A stretch of DNA of 64,000 nucleotides from Micromonospora pattaloongensis. GTDB lineage: Bacteria; Actinomycetota; Actinomycetes; Mycobacteriales; Micromonosporaceae. The notes below the pieces were generated by a model. That model was not told the origin of the DNA. It worked only from the letters and a program-made list of their open reading frames with translations, and did not search any database. The stretch spans positions 744,001 to 808,000 of the forward strand of contig NZ_FNPH01000001.1 in NCBI RefSeq assembly GCF_900107255.1. Reading direction: 5' to 3'. Made by a program: the position numbers and the translations under genes. Shown in pieces: positions 1-7,928 of the stretch (within the stretch, counting starts at the first letter, position 1; each line of letters begins with the position of its first letter).

Positions 1-881
1 GCCGCGACGACCATCGACACGACGATCGAGCCGCCGGTCAGCGTCGCAGCGAGCGGGCCGCGCCGCTCGGCGGGATCGGCGACCGGCCGGAACCGGCCGA
101 CGGCCCGCCGGATCGCCTTGATCGAACCGAACGCCGCGCCCACCAGCGCCAGGGTCACGAAGCCGGCGAAGAGGTAGATCGCGTGCCGGGTGGGGTCGTA
201 CTCCCCCTGCAGCTCAACCGGGCCGGACCGCTGCTGAATGAAGACGATCGCGGCCAGCGCGGCCGCCAGGCTGGCCGCCCAGCCCGGCACGTGGAAGCCG
301 ACCGCGAGCGCGGCCACGACCAAGCCGAGCGCGGCCGCCCCGCCGGCCGCGACGAGGACCGCGACGACCACCCCGCCGTCGCCGTTCTCCGCGAAGTGCA
401 GCGCGGCGGCGACGGCCACCGGCCCGATGGCGAGGTTCGGCGCCCCGGTGCGCAGCGTCAGGCCGGCGGCGAGGGCGAGGAGCCCGAGCCCGGTGGCGTA
501 GACCAGCAACGAGTCCAACGCCGGCCGCTGCACGGCTGCGGGATAGTCCCGGTACAGCAGCGAGGCCACGCCGGCCGCCGCCGCGATCAGCACGACCTCC
601 CACAGGAAGTGCACGGCCATCCGGTCGCGCCCGCGCTCGCCGTGCGCCGGGTCGTCGAAGACCTCGTCGAGCGCGACCGGGGAGAGGGTGCGCCGCTGAG
701 GCGCCGCGACCGGCTCTGGATCGACGAAGTCGCCGGCACCGAAGCCGGTCGACTGGTAGCCGGAGGCGGCGGAGCGGAAATCCGTGTCGGCGCGGTAGCT
801 CGGGTCGTCGTAGCGGGAACCGGTGCCGACCTGCTCCGTACCGCCGTCACCTCGCCGGTAGGCGGAGTCGTCGTACGCCAT
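1..881 (-). CDS. ABC-transporter-type permease (C-terminus beyond window)
   Basis: Partial gene: the start is inside the window and the reading frame runs off the left edge after about 293 codons without a stop. The first 85 residues are hydrophilic and rich in Asp, Tyr and Arg. Several hydrophobic segments follow (roughly residues 90-112, 122-145, 147-165, 170-190, 195-215, 230-250 and 275 onward). The segment with NLAIGP at about 149-154 resembles the branched-chain amino acid/sugar ABC permease family (BPD_transp_2). An AGGAGG Shine-Dalgarno lies just upstream of the ATG. It is followed upstream by DUF3180 and the folate genes on the same strand. The substrate cannot be told, and no ATPase or binding protein is visible in the window. 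Confidence 0.7.
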   Translation of the reverse strand, partial: MAYDDSAYRRGDGGTEQVGTGSRYDDPSYRADTDFRSAASGYQSTGFGAGDFVDPEPVAAPQRRTLSPVALDEVFDDPAHGERGRDRMAVHFLWEVVLIAAAAGVASLLYRDYPAAVQRPALDSLLVYATGLGLLALAAGLTLRTGAPNLAIGPVAVAAALHFAENGDGGVVVAVLVAAGGAAALGLVVAALAVGFHVPGWAASLAAALAAIVFIQQRSGPVELQGEYDPTRHAIYLFAGFVTLALVGAAFGSIKAIRRAVGRFRPVADPAERRGPLAATLTGGSIVVSMVVA

Positions 882-1021
882 CTCGCGCGCCTCCTGTGGT
901 CGTCGACCCGACCAGGCCCGGCCCCGCGGATGGCGGGGGTCCGAACCGTCCGACGCACGGTACCCGCGTCCGGGTCCGGCCGTCACCCCCTGTATTTATC
1001 GCGCCGACGCGCGTGCCGCGG

Positions 1022-1543
1022 CTATTGGACCGGTTCGTCCGGCCCGCGGCTCTCGTCGTCGGGCCGGTTCGGCACCCGACACGACCGTTCCAGCCACAGT
1101 GCCGCGGCCACCAGGGCCAACGACGCGATCAAGCCGCTCGCCGTCGCGGGGATGTCGTTGTACGCGGCGTTGGTCCGCTCCAACGCCAGCCAGGCCAGCA
1201 GGCCGGCGTAGAACCCCGCGAAGATCGCGCCGGCCAGCGAGGACGCCTTGGCCAGCACGACGAACCGGGCCACCGCGAGCGGGTCCACGGGGTCACGGCC
1301 CGGCCGCCGCTCGACGCGGGCCCGCGTGTTGACCGCGGCGTACCCCTCCAACACTGCGAGCCCCACCAGCGTCACGGTCGGTAGCCATGGAAGCGGGGGT
1401 AGCGCGTTGTAGGAGCTGGTGATGAGCAGCCACGCCAGCCCGGCCGCGGCGAGGCCGGCGACGACGAGGGTGGCCGGACGGGTCGGCCCCAGGGTCGGCG
1501 GCGGGGTCGGCGACCGCCGCGGCGGCGTCTTCGGTGCGCTCAC
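1022..1543 (-). CDS. DUF3180 family membrane protein
   Basis: A 173-residue membrane protein. A proline-rich N-terminus (about 20 residues) is followed by four hydrophobic stretches (about 24-42, 50-70, 95-120 and 135-152) and a hydrophilic tail. Length, topology and position immediately downstream of folK match the DUF3180 family that accompanies folate genes in actinobacteria (Rv3605c next to folK in M. tuberculosis). Start is GTG. About 94 nt separate it from folK, so it probably ends the fol transcript. Molecular function is unknown. Confidence 0.8.
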   Translation of the reverse strand: MSAPKTPPRRSPTPPPTLGPTRPATLVVAGLAAAGLAWLLITSSYNALPPLPWLPTVTLVGLAVLEGYAAVNTRARVERRPGRDPVDPLAVARFVVLAKASSLAGAIFAGFYAGLLAWLALERTNAAYNDIPATASGLIASLALVAAALWLERSCRVPNRPDDESRGPDEPVQ

Positions 1544-1637
1544 GCCGCCGTCCCGTCGACGCCGCCGCAGACGCGCGCCCCGCCGTCGGGGACCCCGCCG
1601 TCGGGGGCGCAGCAGACGCGCCCGATGATTCGCACGC

Positions 1638-2165
1638 TCACCACGTCGACTCTAGCGGCAGATCGCCACGCGGACGCAGCGCGACAAGCTCGGTCGCGAG
1701 GGGCTCGGCGGCCAGCAGCGCCGTGACCGGACCGTGCCCCGGCAGCGCGGCGTCGGGCTCGACGTCGAGCCAGGGCCGCAGCACGAACGCCCGCAGGTGC
1801 GCCCGCGGGTGCGGCAGCGTCAACTCGGGCGCGTCGCTGCGGACCGGTGCCCCGTCGTCCGCCCAGACCCCGATCACGTCGACGTCCAGACTGCGCGGGC
1901 CGAACCGCCGCTCCGGATCGCGAACCCGGCCCGCGGCCTCCTCGATCGCGCGCGCCCGGCCGAGCCAGTCCCTCGCCGACGCGGCCGGATCACGGACCAG
2001 CAGCACCGCGTTCAGGTACGGCGGCTGGTCCGGGTCGCCCCACGGGGGCGTCTCGTACACCTCGGACGCGGCCACCAGCGCGCCGTCGAGGGCGCGCACG
2101 GCCGACCGGAGATGGCCGATCCGGTCGCCGAGGTTGCTGCCCACCGACAGCACCGCCCTGGTCAT
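1638..2165 (-). CDS. folK: 2-amino-4-hydroxy-6-hydroxymethyldihydropteridine pyrophosphokinase
   Basis: 175 residues. It transfers pyrophosphate from ATP to 6-hydroxymethyl-7,8-dihydropterin, the step before dihydropteroate synthase, in the cytosol. Family signatures are visible: SVGSNLGDR near the N-terminus, ETPPWGDPDQPPYLN for pterin binding, and the RFGPRSLDVDVI segment with the conserved DxD. The ATG overlaps the folB stop as ATGA, so folB and folK are translationally coupled. A longer open frame exists upstream but overlaps folB completely, so the ATG at 2165 is chosen. It is the last enzyme gene of the folP-folB-folK unit. Confidence 0.96.
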   Translation of the reverse strand: MTRAVLSVGSNLGDRIGHLRSAVRALDGALVAASEVYETPPWGDPDQPPYLNAVLLVRDPAASARDWLGRARAIEEAAGRVRDPERRFGPRSLDVDVIGVWADDGAPVRSDAPELTLPHPRAHLRAFVLRPWLDVEPDAALPGHGPVTALLAAEPLATELVALRPRGDLPLESTW

Positions 2166-2524
2166 GGCCGCCGCCGGGTGACGGTGACGGCGACGTCGGC
2201 GAACTCGTGCGGAATCGGCGCCTGCGGCTTGTGGACCGTCACGGTGACCCCGTCGACCCGCGGGTCGGTGAGGCATGCCTCCGCGAGACGCTCGGCCAGC
2301 GTCTCGATCAGGTTGACGGGCTCGCCGGTCACGATCGCGACCAGCCGCTCCGCCAGCTCGCCGTAGTGCACGGTGTCCGCCACGTCGTCCGAGCGCGCCG
2401 CCGGCCCGAGGTCCAGCTCGAGCGCCACGTCGACCAGGAAGTCCTGGCCCTGCGCGCGTTCGAAGTCGTAGACCCCGTGTCGGCCGTGCGCGCGCAGGCC
2501 CCGGAGCTCGATCCGATCCGTCAC
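2162..2524 (-). CDS. folB: dihydroneopterin aldolase
   Basis: 120 residues, normal for the family. It converts 7,8-dihydroneopterin to 6-hydroxymethyl-dihydropterin and glycolaldehyde. Seen: the N-terminal ELRGLRAHGRHGVYDFER motif with the conserved HGV/Y, VNLIETLAERLA in the middle, and a VHKPQAPIPHEF substrate-binding segment near the C-terminus. The GTG start overlaps the folP stop (GTGA) and the stop overlaps the folK start (ATGA), so all three folate genes read as one coupled unit. Confidence 0.96.
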   Translation of the reverse strand: MTDRIELRGLRAHGRHGVYDFERAQGQDFLVDVALELDLGPAARSDDVADTVHYGELAERLVAIVTGEPVNLIETLAERLAEACLTDPRVDGVTVTVHKPQAPIPHEFADVAVTVTRRRP

Positions 2525-3375
2525 GCCGCCTCCTCCAGGGCCAGCCGCGGCCGACCGCTCGCCGCCCAGACCGCGAGCGCGTCGACCGTGCCCCGGACAT
2601 CGTGCACCCGGACGCCCCAGGCGCCGGCGGCCACCGCCAGGACGCTGGTCGCGCTCGTGGCGGCGTCCCGCTCGACCGGCGGCCGGGGGGTGCCGTCCGG
2701 AGCGGCCAGCAGCGATCCGAGATAGGACTTGCGGCTGGCGGCGAAGAGCAGCGGGTAGCCGAGCGCGAGCAGCTCCGCCAGGCGCGCGGTGAGCTGCCAG
2801 TTGTGTTCGGCGCGCTTGGCGAACCCGAGGCCGGGGTCCACCACGATGCGGTCGGCGGGGACTCCCGCCGCCAGCGCCTCGTCGACGCGCTGCCGCAGCT
2901 CCGCGGCGACCTCCGCGACCACGTCGGTATAGCTGGCCAGGTCCTGCATCCGCGCGGAGTGCCCACGCCAGTGCATCAGCACCCACGGGCAGCCCGCCTC
3001 CGCCACCACCCTGGCCATGTCGCGGTCGGCGAGGCCGCCCGAGACGTCGTTGACGACGGTCACGCCCGCCGCGAGCGCGGCGGCGGCGACGCTCGCCCGG
3101 GTGGTGTCGATGCTCATCGGTACGCCGGCCGCGGCGAGCTCGCGGATGACCGGCAGGACCCGGCGGATTTCCGTCTCCGCGTCCACCCGGCCCGCGCCGG
3201 GCCGCGTCGACTCGCCCCCGACGTCCACCAGGTCGGCGCCCTGGCGGTGCAGCTCGATCCCGTGCGCGATCGCGGCGTCGACGCCCGCGTAGCGCCCACC
3301 GTCCGAGAAGGAGTCGGGCGTGACGTTGAGGACGCCCATCACCACGGGGTGGGCCGGCCGCAGCAGATCACTCAC
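2521..3375 (-). CDS. folP: dihydropteroate synthase
   Basis: 284 residues from GTG at 3375. It condenses p-aminobenzoate with dihydropterin pyrophosphate, the sulfonamide target. TIM-barrel signatures are present: NVTPDSFSDGG (about 17-27), DVGGESTRPGA, SIDTTRA, NDVSGG, DPGLGFAK, and SRKSYLG near the C-terminus. The frame is open further upstream (to 3537), but that part has no family similarity. A TACGGT box six nt before this GTG suggests a leaderless transcript that starts here. In M. tuberculosis folE lies directly upstream; here about 12.8 kb of other genes intervene, so folP needs its own promoter. Confidence 0.96.
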   Translation of the reverse strand: MSDLLRPAHPVVMGVLNVTPDSFSDGGRYAGVDAAIAHGIELHRQGADLVDVGGESTRPGAGRVDAETEIRRVLPVIRELAAAGVPMSIDTTRASVAAAALAAGVTVVNDVSGGLADRDMARVVAEAGCPWVLMHWRGHSARMQDLASYTDVVAEVAAELRQRVDEALAAGVPADRIVVDPGLGFAKRAEHNWQLTARLAELLALGYPLLFAASRKSYLGSLLAAPDGTPRPPVERDAATSATSVLAVAAGAWGVRVHDVRGTVDALAVWAASGRPRLALEEAA

Positions 3376-3714
3376 GGCTAGACCGTACCCACCGGCACGG
3401 ACGCCCAGGATGGCAGCACGGATTAGAACAGATGTACGATGAAGCCGACAGACGGATCCGGGGCGGGACGCCGAGTGACGTTCCTCCCAGCTTGTTCCGG
3501 ACAGGGCCTCCCCGTACGCTTTGCAATTGCGAATCATTCAGACGTCGAAGCTTGAGGAGATGGGCCAAACCAGGACATGACGCCCAGAAAGCATCACCCG
3601 TTGCGGTGAATGCGAAGCGCAGAGTCATCGGGCATCGTGTCCGACTCGGCGTACCGCGCAGCTTGACAACTGCAGTGTCGCGGCTCCGCCGGCCGCGCAC
3701 CGGGGAGGTTTCCA
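3376..3714. other. intergenic region between folP and the T4SS-like cluster
   Basis: 339 nt between two divergently read units, visibly less GC-rich than its surroundings (around 3410-3630). It contains the 8-bp palindrome GCAATTGC at 3523-3530 and a TTGACA hexamer at 3663-3668 pointing toward the T4SS-like genes, without a clear -10 at the right distance. A GGGGAGG Shine-Dalgarno precedes the first gene. Open frames crossing it show no family similarity and were not called. Confidence 0.5.
3382..3387 (-). promoter_or_regulatory. -10 box of folP (leaderless)
   Basis: TACGGT on the minus strand lies six nt before the folP GTG. It matches the actinobacterial TANNNT -10 and would start transcription at or next to the start codon. 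No convincing -35 is visible. Confidence 0.5.
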
Positions 3715-4026
3715 ATGATCGCCATAGCGCTCGTCGAGGGAGCGTGGACCAGCGCCACGCAGACCGCGAACGCGCTCGATATCGTCCTGGCAGCTCCGGC
3801 CCCCACCGGCTTCAACACCGAGGGCGTCGTCTCGTTCCTCGCCAGCAAGATCGCGCCGATCCTGCTCGCGGTCCTCGGCGTCATCTTCATCGGGCGGGCC
3901 AGCCGGGGCGAGATCTCGAAGGTCCTGACCAGCTCCGCGATCGCGATCGTCGGACTGGCCTTCATCGCCGGCGCCGCCACGCTCTTCTTCGTCGGCGACT
4001 ACCTGATCAACTTGATGTTCAAATAG
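3715..4026 (+). CDS. small two-helix membrane protein, pilin/VirB2-like position in T4SS-like cluster
   Basis: 103 residues with a strong GGGGAGG ribosome site. A mildly hydrophobic N-terminal region (1-30) is followed by two clear transmembrane segments (about 46-64 and 74-98) joined by a short basic loop with GRASRGE. Size and two-helix hairpin topology resemble VirB2/TrbC-type subunits, and it is first in a cluster encoding VirB4-, VirB6- and VirB1-like proteins. That assignment rests on topology and context, not on a recognisable motif. It is probably co-transcribed with the genes to 12173, 15 nt from the next. Confidence 0.65.
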   Translation: MIAIALVEGAWTSATQTANALDIVLAAPAPTGFNTEGVVSFLASKIAPILLAVLGVIFIGRASRGEISKVLTSSAIAIVGLAFIAGAATLFFVGDYLINLMFK

Positions 4027-4041
4027 GGCGCGGAGCAGGAG

Positions 4042-4404
4042 ATGCGGCTGCGCACCGATGACGACATCTACCGGGCCCGCCTGGTCTACCTCGGGCCGCC
4101 CGGCTACACGCTTCCCGTGCACCTGCCGTACGCGCAGTACGGCATGTTCATGCTCCTCGTGCCGCTCTTCATGTTCATCCACTGGCTGTTCACGTTCACC
4201 GTCGAACTCTTCCCGGCCTGGGAGATCGCGCTGGCCATCGTCACGACGTCGTTCATCTTCCGGTACGTCGACCCGGATCTCCCGGCGCGCATGGTCATCC
4301 GCACGGCCCTCACCGACTGGCGTCGCACCCGCGAGCCCGCCGCGGAGCAACGGGATCCGCGGCTTGTCGCCACCCGCATCCGGGTCCGGGAGGAACTGGT
4401 ATGA
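4042..4404 (+). CDS. PrgI-like small membrane protein of T4SS-like cluster
   Basis: 120 residues. The N-terminus is short and charged. Two adjacent transmembrane segments (about 34-54 and 60-78) follow an LGPPGYTLPVHLPYAQY stretch, and a basic cytoplasmic tail contains DWRRTREP. PrgI-type proteins have this layout and sit directly before the VirB4-like ATPase gene in Gram-positive T4SS loci, as here. The stop codon overlaps the ATG of a 16-codon mini-ORF. The role is inferred to be an inner-membrane partner of the ATPase. Confidence 0.65.
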   Translation: MRLRTDDDIYRARLVYLGPPGYTLPVHLPYAQYGMFMLLVPLFMFIHWLFTFTVELFPAWEIALAIVTTSFIFRYVDPDLPARMVIRTALTDWRRTREPAAEQRDPRLVATRIRVREELV

Positions 4405-4451
4405 CGCAACGTAGTCGGCGGATCTCCGTCTCCGGCGGGGCGATGGCATGA
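4401..4451 (+). CDS. 16-residue mini-ORF coupled to the VirB4-like gene
   Basis: Encodes MTQRSRRISVSGGAMA. The ATG has an excellent Shine-Dalgarno (GGGAGGA at 4388-4394, six nt away) and overlaps the preceding stop as ATGA; its own stop overlaps the ATPase ATG as ATGA. It therefore bridges two genes perfectly and could act as a translational coupling leader or be a tiny peptide. A second 16-codon mini-ORF with the same arrangement precedes eccC (27545-27595). It could also be a chance frame. Confidence 0.45.
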   Translation: MTQRSRRISVSGGAMA

Positions 4452-7400
4452 CCGGATCCCCTCCGCCGGGCTCCCCCCGCCCGGCCGGCTCGCCCCACGA
4501 CACCCGCGGTAACGGTCTGCGGTCACCCGACTACGACGAAGCAGAGCTGGAAGACCAGCTGGTGACCAGCCCGGGGCACGGGGCGGTCGCCGTCTTCCAG
4601 GCGCCACAGCCGCCCCGCCGGCCGGGCCCACTCCCCGCCGCCACCCGGAGCGAGCCGCCAGCCGCCGTCCCGGCCCCGGGCGAACCGCCCCGGGAGCATC
4701 CCGACATCGACTCCCCCTTCCTCGACCTCTTCGCCGCGGCACCGGCGCGCTCCACCCCCGGCGTCCGGCCCACCCCGGCCTCCGTCCCCGCCAACCCGGC
4801 GGGCCCCGGCAACGGTCGGCTCCCGGACGAAACGCAGACGCCGACCGGGCTACCGGCCTGGGAGCCCGACGCCCCGCCCGCGCTGCCGTCCGACGCCCGC
4901 CCCGCGCTCCGGTCCGACGCCCGCCCCGCGCTGCCGTCCCAGGTCTCCCGCCCGCCGGCGGGGGACGCACGGCCACGGCAGTCGGAGACGGTCGCGCCCG
5001 CGCCCGCCCCAGCGCGGCAGTCCGAGAGCGCGGCGCCCGCGCTCGCCCCGGCACGGCGGGCCGGTGACCGGGAGACGGCCGGGCGGCGACCCGATGAGGA
5101 CGTCCGACCCCCCGAACCGGAACGACCCGCCGACCTCGCGCCGCTGCCCGCCGTACCCGATCCGGAGACCGCGCCGGGGACGCAGCCGGCCTCCACGGCA
5201 CGACCCGACCGCACCGCGCTGCCCCGGCGGCCGGCGCGACGGACCGAGCCACCCAATCTCCCCGCCGTGCGCGAACCCGACGAGATCGCGACCCGGCCGG
5301 CCGAGCGTCCCCGGCAGCAACGCCCGGCCCGAGCCCCCAAGCCGATCCAGGTGCGCGCGCCGAAGGTCCGGTTCGGCGACCGCGACCCCTCGATCGAGCT
5401 CGCGATCACCGAGATCGCGGGACACCTCACCTTCACCCCCAACACGGTGACCGCGTGGTACTGGCTACCCGAGGTCCGCTGGGCGTTCCGCCCCGACGCC
5501 GAGCGGGAGGCGCTGCTCGCCGCCATCTCCGAGCAGTACGCCGGCCTCGCCGGATTCCGGGTGCACCTGCGCCGCACCACCCGCCCGTTCCCGGCCGACG
5601 AGTGGGCGCGCACCATCGACGCCCACACCGCCCGGCCGCTCCCCCCGGTGCCCGGCGCGACCTCCTGGTCCGACCATCTCGTCGCCGCCCAACGGCACCT
5701 GCTCTCCGTCAACCACGCCGAGGGACAGACCTACCTCGGCGTGACGTTCGCACGCCGGTCGCTCGGCGACACGCTCACCGAGCGCGTGCTGCGCGCGTTC
5801 GGCCGCGGCGTCGCCGACAGCGAGCGGCGCAAGCTGGGCCGGACGGTGGAGCAGTTCGACGAGGTGCTCGGGGCGTTCGGCATGCGCGGGCGCCGGGTCA
5901 CGGCGCAGGAGCTGGAGTGGCTGCTCTACCGCTCCGTCGCGCTGTGCATGTCGCCGCCCGGCGCGCTCTCCCCCGTCACCGACGGACAGTGGGACCAGGG
6001 CGACCTGCTGGCCCTGACCGAGCAGATCGAGCGCTACCGGACCCCGTACGGGTCGACGGTGAAGCTGGTCAACCGGATGACCGGCGAGGAACGGCACGTC
6101 GCCGTGCTCGCGGTCGGCCGGATGGAACCGCTCGAGATCCCCGAACGGCACGAGCCGTGGCTGCACTTCCACGAGCGGCTCCCCTGGCCCATGGAACTCT
6201 CCTCACGGATCGACCTGCTCGGCCCGGGCGACTCCTTCCGCAACCTCGAGCACCGACTGCGGATGATCCGCTCCCAGCAGCTCGACTACGCCGAACACGG
6301 CATCGACGCCCCACCCGAGCTCGAGCGGCTGGCCAAGCGGGCGCTGGTCATCGGCGACGAGATGACCACCGGACTGCCGGTCGAATCCGCCCGGGCACAC
6401 GGGTGGCACCGCATCGCGGTCGGCGGACGCACCCGGGAGGAGTGCCTCGAACGGGCGCGACGGCTCATCCAGCTCTACTCCCGCGAGCTGCGCATCTCGC
6501 TGCAACACCCCAAGAACCAGGACTGGCTGGCCCGCGAGTTCATCCCCGGCGAGCCCATCGCCAACACCGGCTACATCCGTCGGATGCCGGTCAAGCTGCT
6601 CGCCGCCGCGCTTCCGCAGGCGGCCTCGACGGTCGGCGACCGCCGCGGTGACCTGATCGGGCGGACCGCCGGCACCTGCCGGCGTCCCGTCTTCCTCGAC
6701 CTGCACTTCCCGATGGAGGTCCGCGAGCGCTCCGGGCTGGCCGTCTTCGTCGCCGAGCCCGGCGGTGGAAAGTCCACGCTGCTCGGCGCGCTCGGCTACC
6801 TGGCCGCCCGACGCGGCGTCCAGGTCACCCTGCTGGATCCCTCCGGCCCGCTCGCCCGGCTCTGCGCGATGCCGGAGCTGCGGCCGTACTCGCGGGTGCT
6901 CAACCTGACCGGCTCCGAGCAGGGGACGCTGGCGCCGTACTCGCTGATCCCGACGCCCGTGCGCACCGAGTTCCCGGCGGGCGCGGCCGGCGACCGGGAG
7001 TTCCAGATCGCCGTCTCCAACGCCCGCGCCGAGCGACGGATGCTCGTCCAGGACATCTGCATGATGCTCCTGCCGCCCCAGGTCGCCCGGGAGTCCGCGA
7101 CCGCGACGCTGCTGCGGCACGCCGTCCGGCAGGTACCCGCCGAGGAGACGTCCACCCTGGACGACGTGGTGGCCTGCCTGTCCGGGTTGGACGACGACGA
7201 GGGGCGGGAACTGGCGAACCTGCTCCTCGACACCGCCGAGATGCCGCTCGCGCTGCTCTTCTTCGGCCGCCAGCCGGAAGGGCTGCTCGGCGCGGACGCG
7301 GCGCTCACCGTCATCACCATGGCCGGGCTGCGGCTGCCGGACCTGAAGATCGAACGGGAGTACTGGTCCGCCGAGGAAGCGCTCGCGCTGCCCATGCTGC

Positions 7401-7927
7401 ACACCGCGCACCGGCTCGCCGTGCGCCGCTGCTACGGCGGGTCGATGTCCTCGCGCAAGCTGGTCGCCCTCGACGAGGCGCACTTCATGGAGGGCTGGCG
7501 CTCCGGGCGCTCGTTCCTCGTCCGGCTCGCCCGCGACTCCCGGAAGTGGAACCTCGCCGCCCTGGTCGCGTCCCAGAACCCACGCGACATTCTCGGACTC
7601 GACGTGCAGAACCTCGTCTCCACGGTGTTCGTGGGACGCATCGCCGAGGACGAGGAGATCGCCTCGGAGGCGCTGCGACTGTTGCGCGTGCCCGTCAACG
7701 ACGGCTACGAGGCGACGCTGGCGTCACTGTCCAGCGTGGACGCGTCGTCCGCGTCCCGGCTGGGATTCCGGGAGTTCGTGATGCGCGACGTCGACGGGCG
7801 GGTCCAGAAGGTGCGCGTCGACGTGTCGTACGTGGAAGGGCTGCTCGAACACCTCGACACCACCCCGACCGTCGCCGCGCCGACCGCCTCGAACCTCCCC
7901 GTCAACCTTCCGGACCTGGAGTCGTGA
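4448..7927 (+). CDS. VirB4/TraC-like secretion ATPase with long disordered N-terminus
   Basis: 1159 residues. About 290 N-terminal residues are Pro/Ala/Arg-rich, disordered and repetitive. A conserved region begins near residue 310, and a P-loop NTPase domain follows: Walker A AEPGGGKST at about 769-777 (Lys775) and Walker B LVALDEAHF with D1009-E1010, then SQNPRDI as sensor-like segment. This is the layout of the actinobacterial ATP/GTP-binding proteins related to VirB4, which power T4SS assembly or transport at the membrane. The ATG overlaps the mini-ORF stop; GGCGGGG lies upstream. The next gene starts one nt after the stop. No transmembrane segment is seen, so membrane attachment presumably uses the small proteins upstream. 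Confidence 0.85.
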   Translation: MTGSPPPGSPRPAGSPHDTRGNGLRSPDYDEAELEDQLVTSPGHGAVAVFQAPQPPRRPGPLPAATRSEPPAAVPAPGEPPREHPDIDSPFLDLFAAAPARSTPGVRPTPASVPANPAGPGNGRLPDETQTPTGLPAWEPDAPPALPSDARPALRSDARPALPSQVSRPPAGDARPRQSETVAPAPAPARQSESAAPALAPARRAGDRETAGRRPDEDVRPPEPERPADLAPLPAVPDPETAPGTQPASTARPDRTALPRRPARRTEPPNLPAVREPDEIATRPAERPRQQRPARAPKPIQVRAPKVRFGDRDPSIELAITEIAGHLTFTPNTVTAWYWLPEVRWAFRPDAEREALLAAISEQYAGLAGFRVHLRRTTRPFPADEWARTIDAHTARPLPPVPGATSWSDHLVAAQRHLLSVNHAEGQTYLGVTFARRSLGDTLTERVLRAFGRGVADSERRKLGRTVEQFDEVLGAFGMRGRRVTAQELEWLLYRSVALCMSPPGALSPVTDGQWDQGDLLALTEQIERYRTPYGSTVKLVNRMTGEERHVAVLAVGRMEPLEIPERHEPWLHFHERLPWPMELSSRIDLLGPGDSFRNLEHRLRMIRSQQLDYAEHGIDAPPELERLAKRALVIGDEMTTGLPVESARAHGWHRIAVGGRTREECLERARRLIQLYSRELRISLQHPKNQDWLAREFIPGEPIANTGYIRRMPVKLLAAALPQAASTVGDRRGDLIGRTAGTCRRPVFLDLHFPMEVRERSGLAVFVAEPGGGKSTLLGALGYLAARRGVQVTLLDPSGPLARLCAMPELRPYSRVLNLTGSEQGTLAPYSLIPTPVRTEFPAGAAGDREFQIAVSNARAERRMLVQDICMMLLPPQVARESATATLLRHAVRQVPAEETSTLDDVVACLSGLDDDEGRELANLLLDTAEMPLALLFFGRQPEGLLGADAALTVITMAGLRLPDLKIEREYWSAEEALALPMLHTAHRLAVRRCYGGSMSSRKLVALDEAHFMEGWRSGRSFLVRLARDSRKWNLAALVASQNPRDILGLDVQNLVSTVFVGRIAEDEEIASEALRLLRVPVNDGYEATLASLSSVDASSASRLGFREFVMRDVDGRVQKVRVDVSYVEGLLEHLDTTPTVAAPTASNLPVNLPDLES
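4866..4936 (+). repeat. 24-nt tandem repeat in the VirB4-like gene
   Basis: Two close copies (4889-4912 and 4913-4936, two differences) and a diverged upstream copy encode the eight-residue unit SDARPALR/P. They lie in the disordered N-terminal part of the ATPase. Confidence 0.75.
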
Positions 7928-7928
7928 C

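Noticed and set aside
3432-4061. Possible gene crossing the folP/T4SS-like intergenic region
   Set aside because: It overlaps the first cluster gene, lacks a ribosome site and turns into Arg-rich shadow sequence; the gene at 3715 has a strong Shine-Dalgarno and membrane topology.
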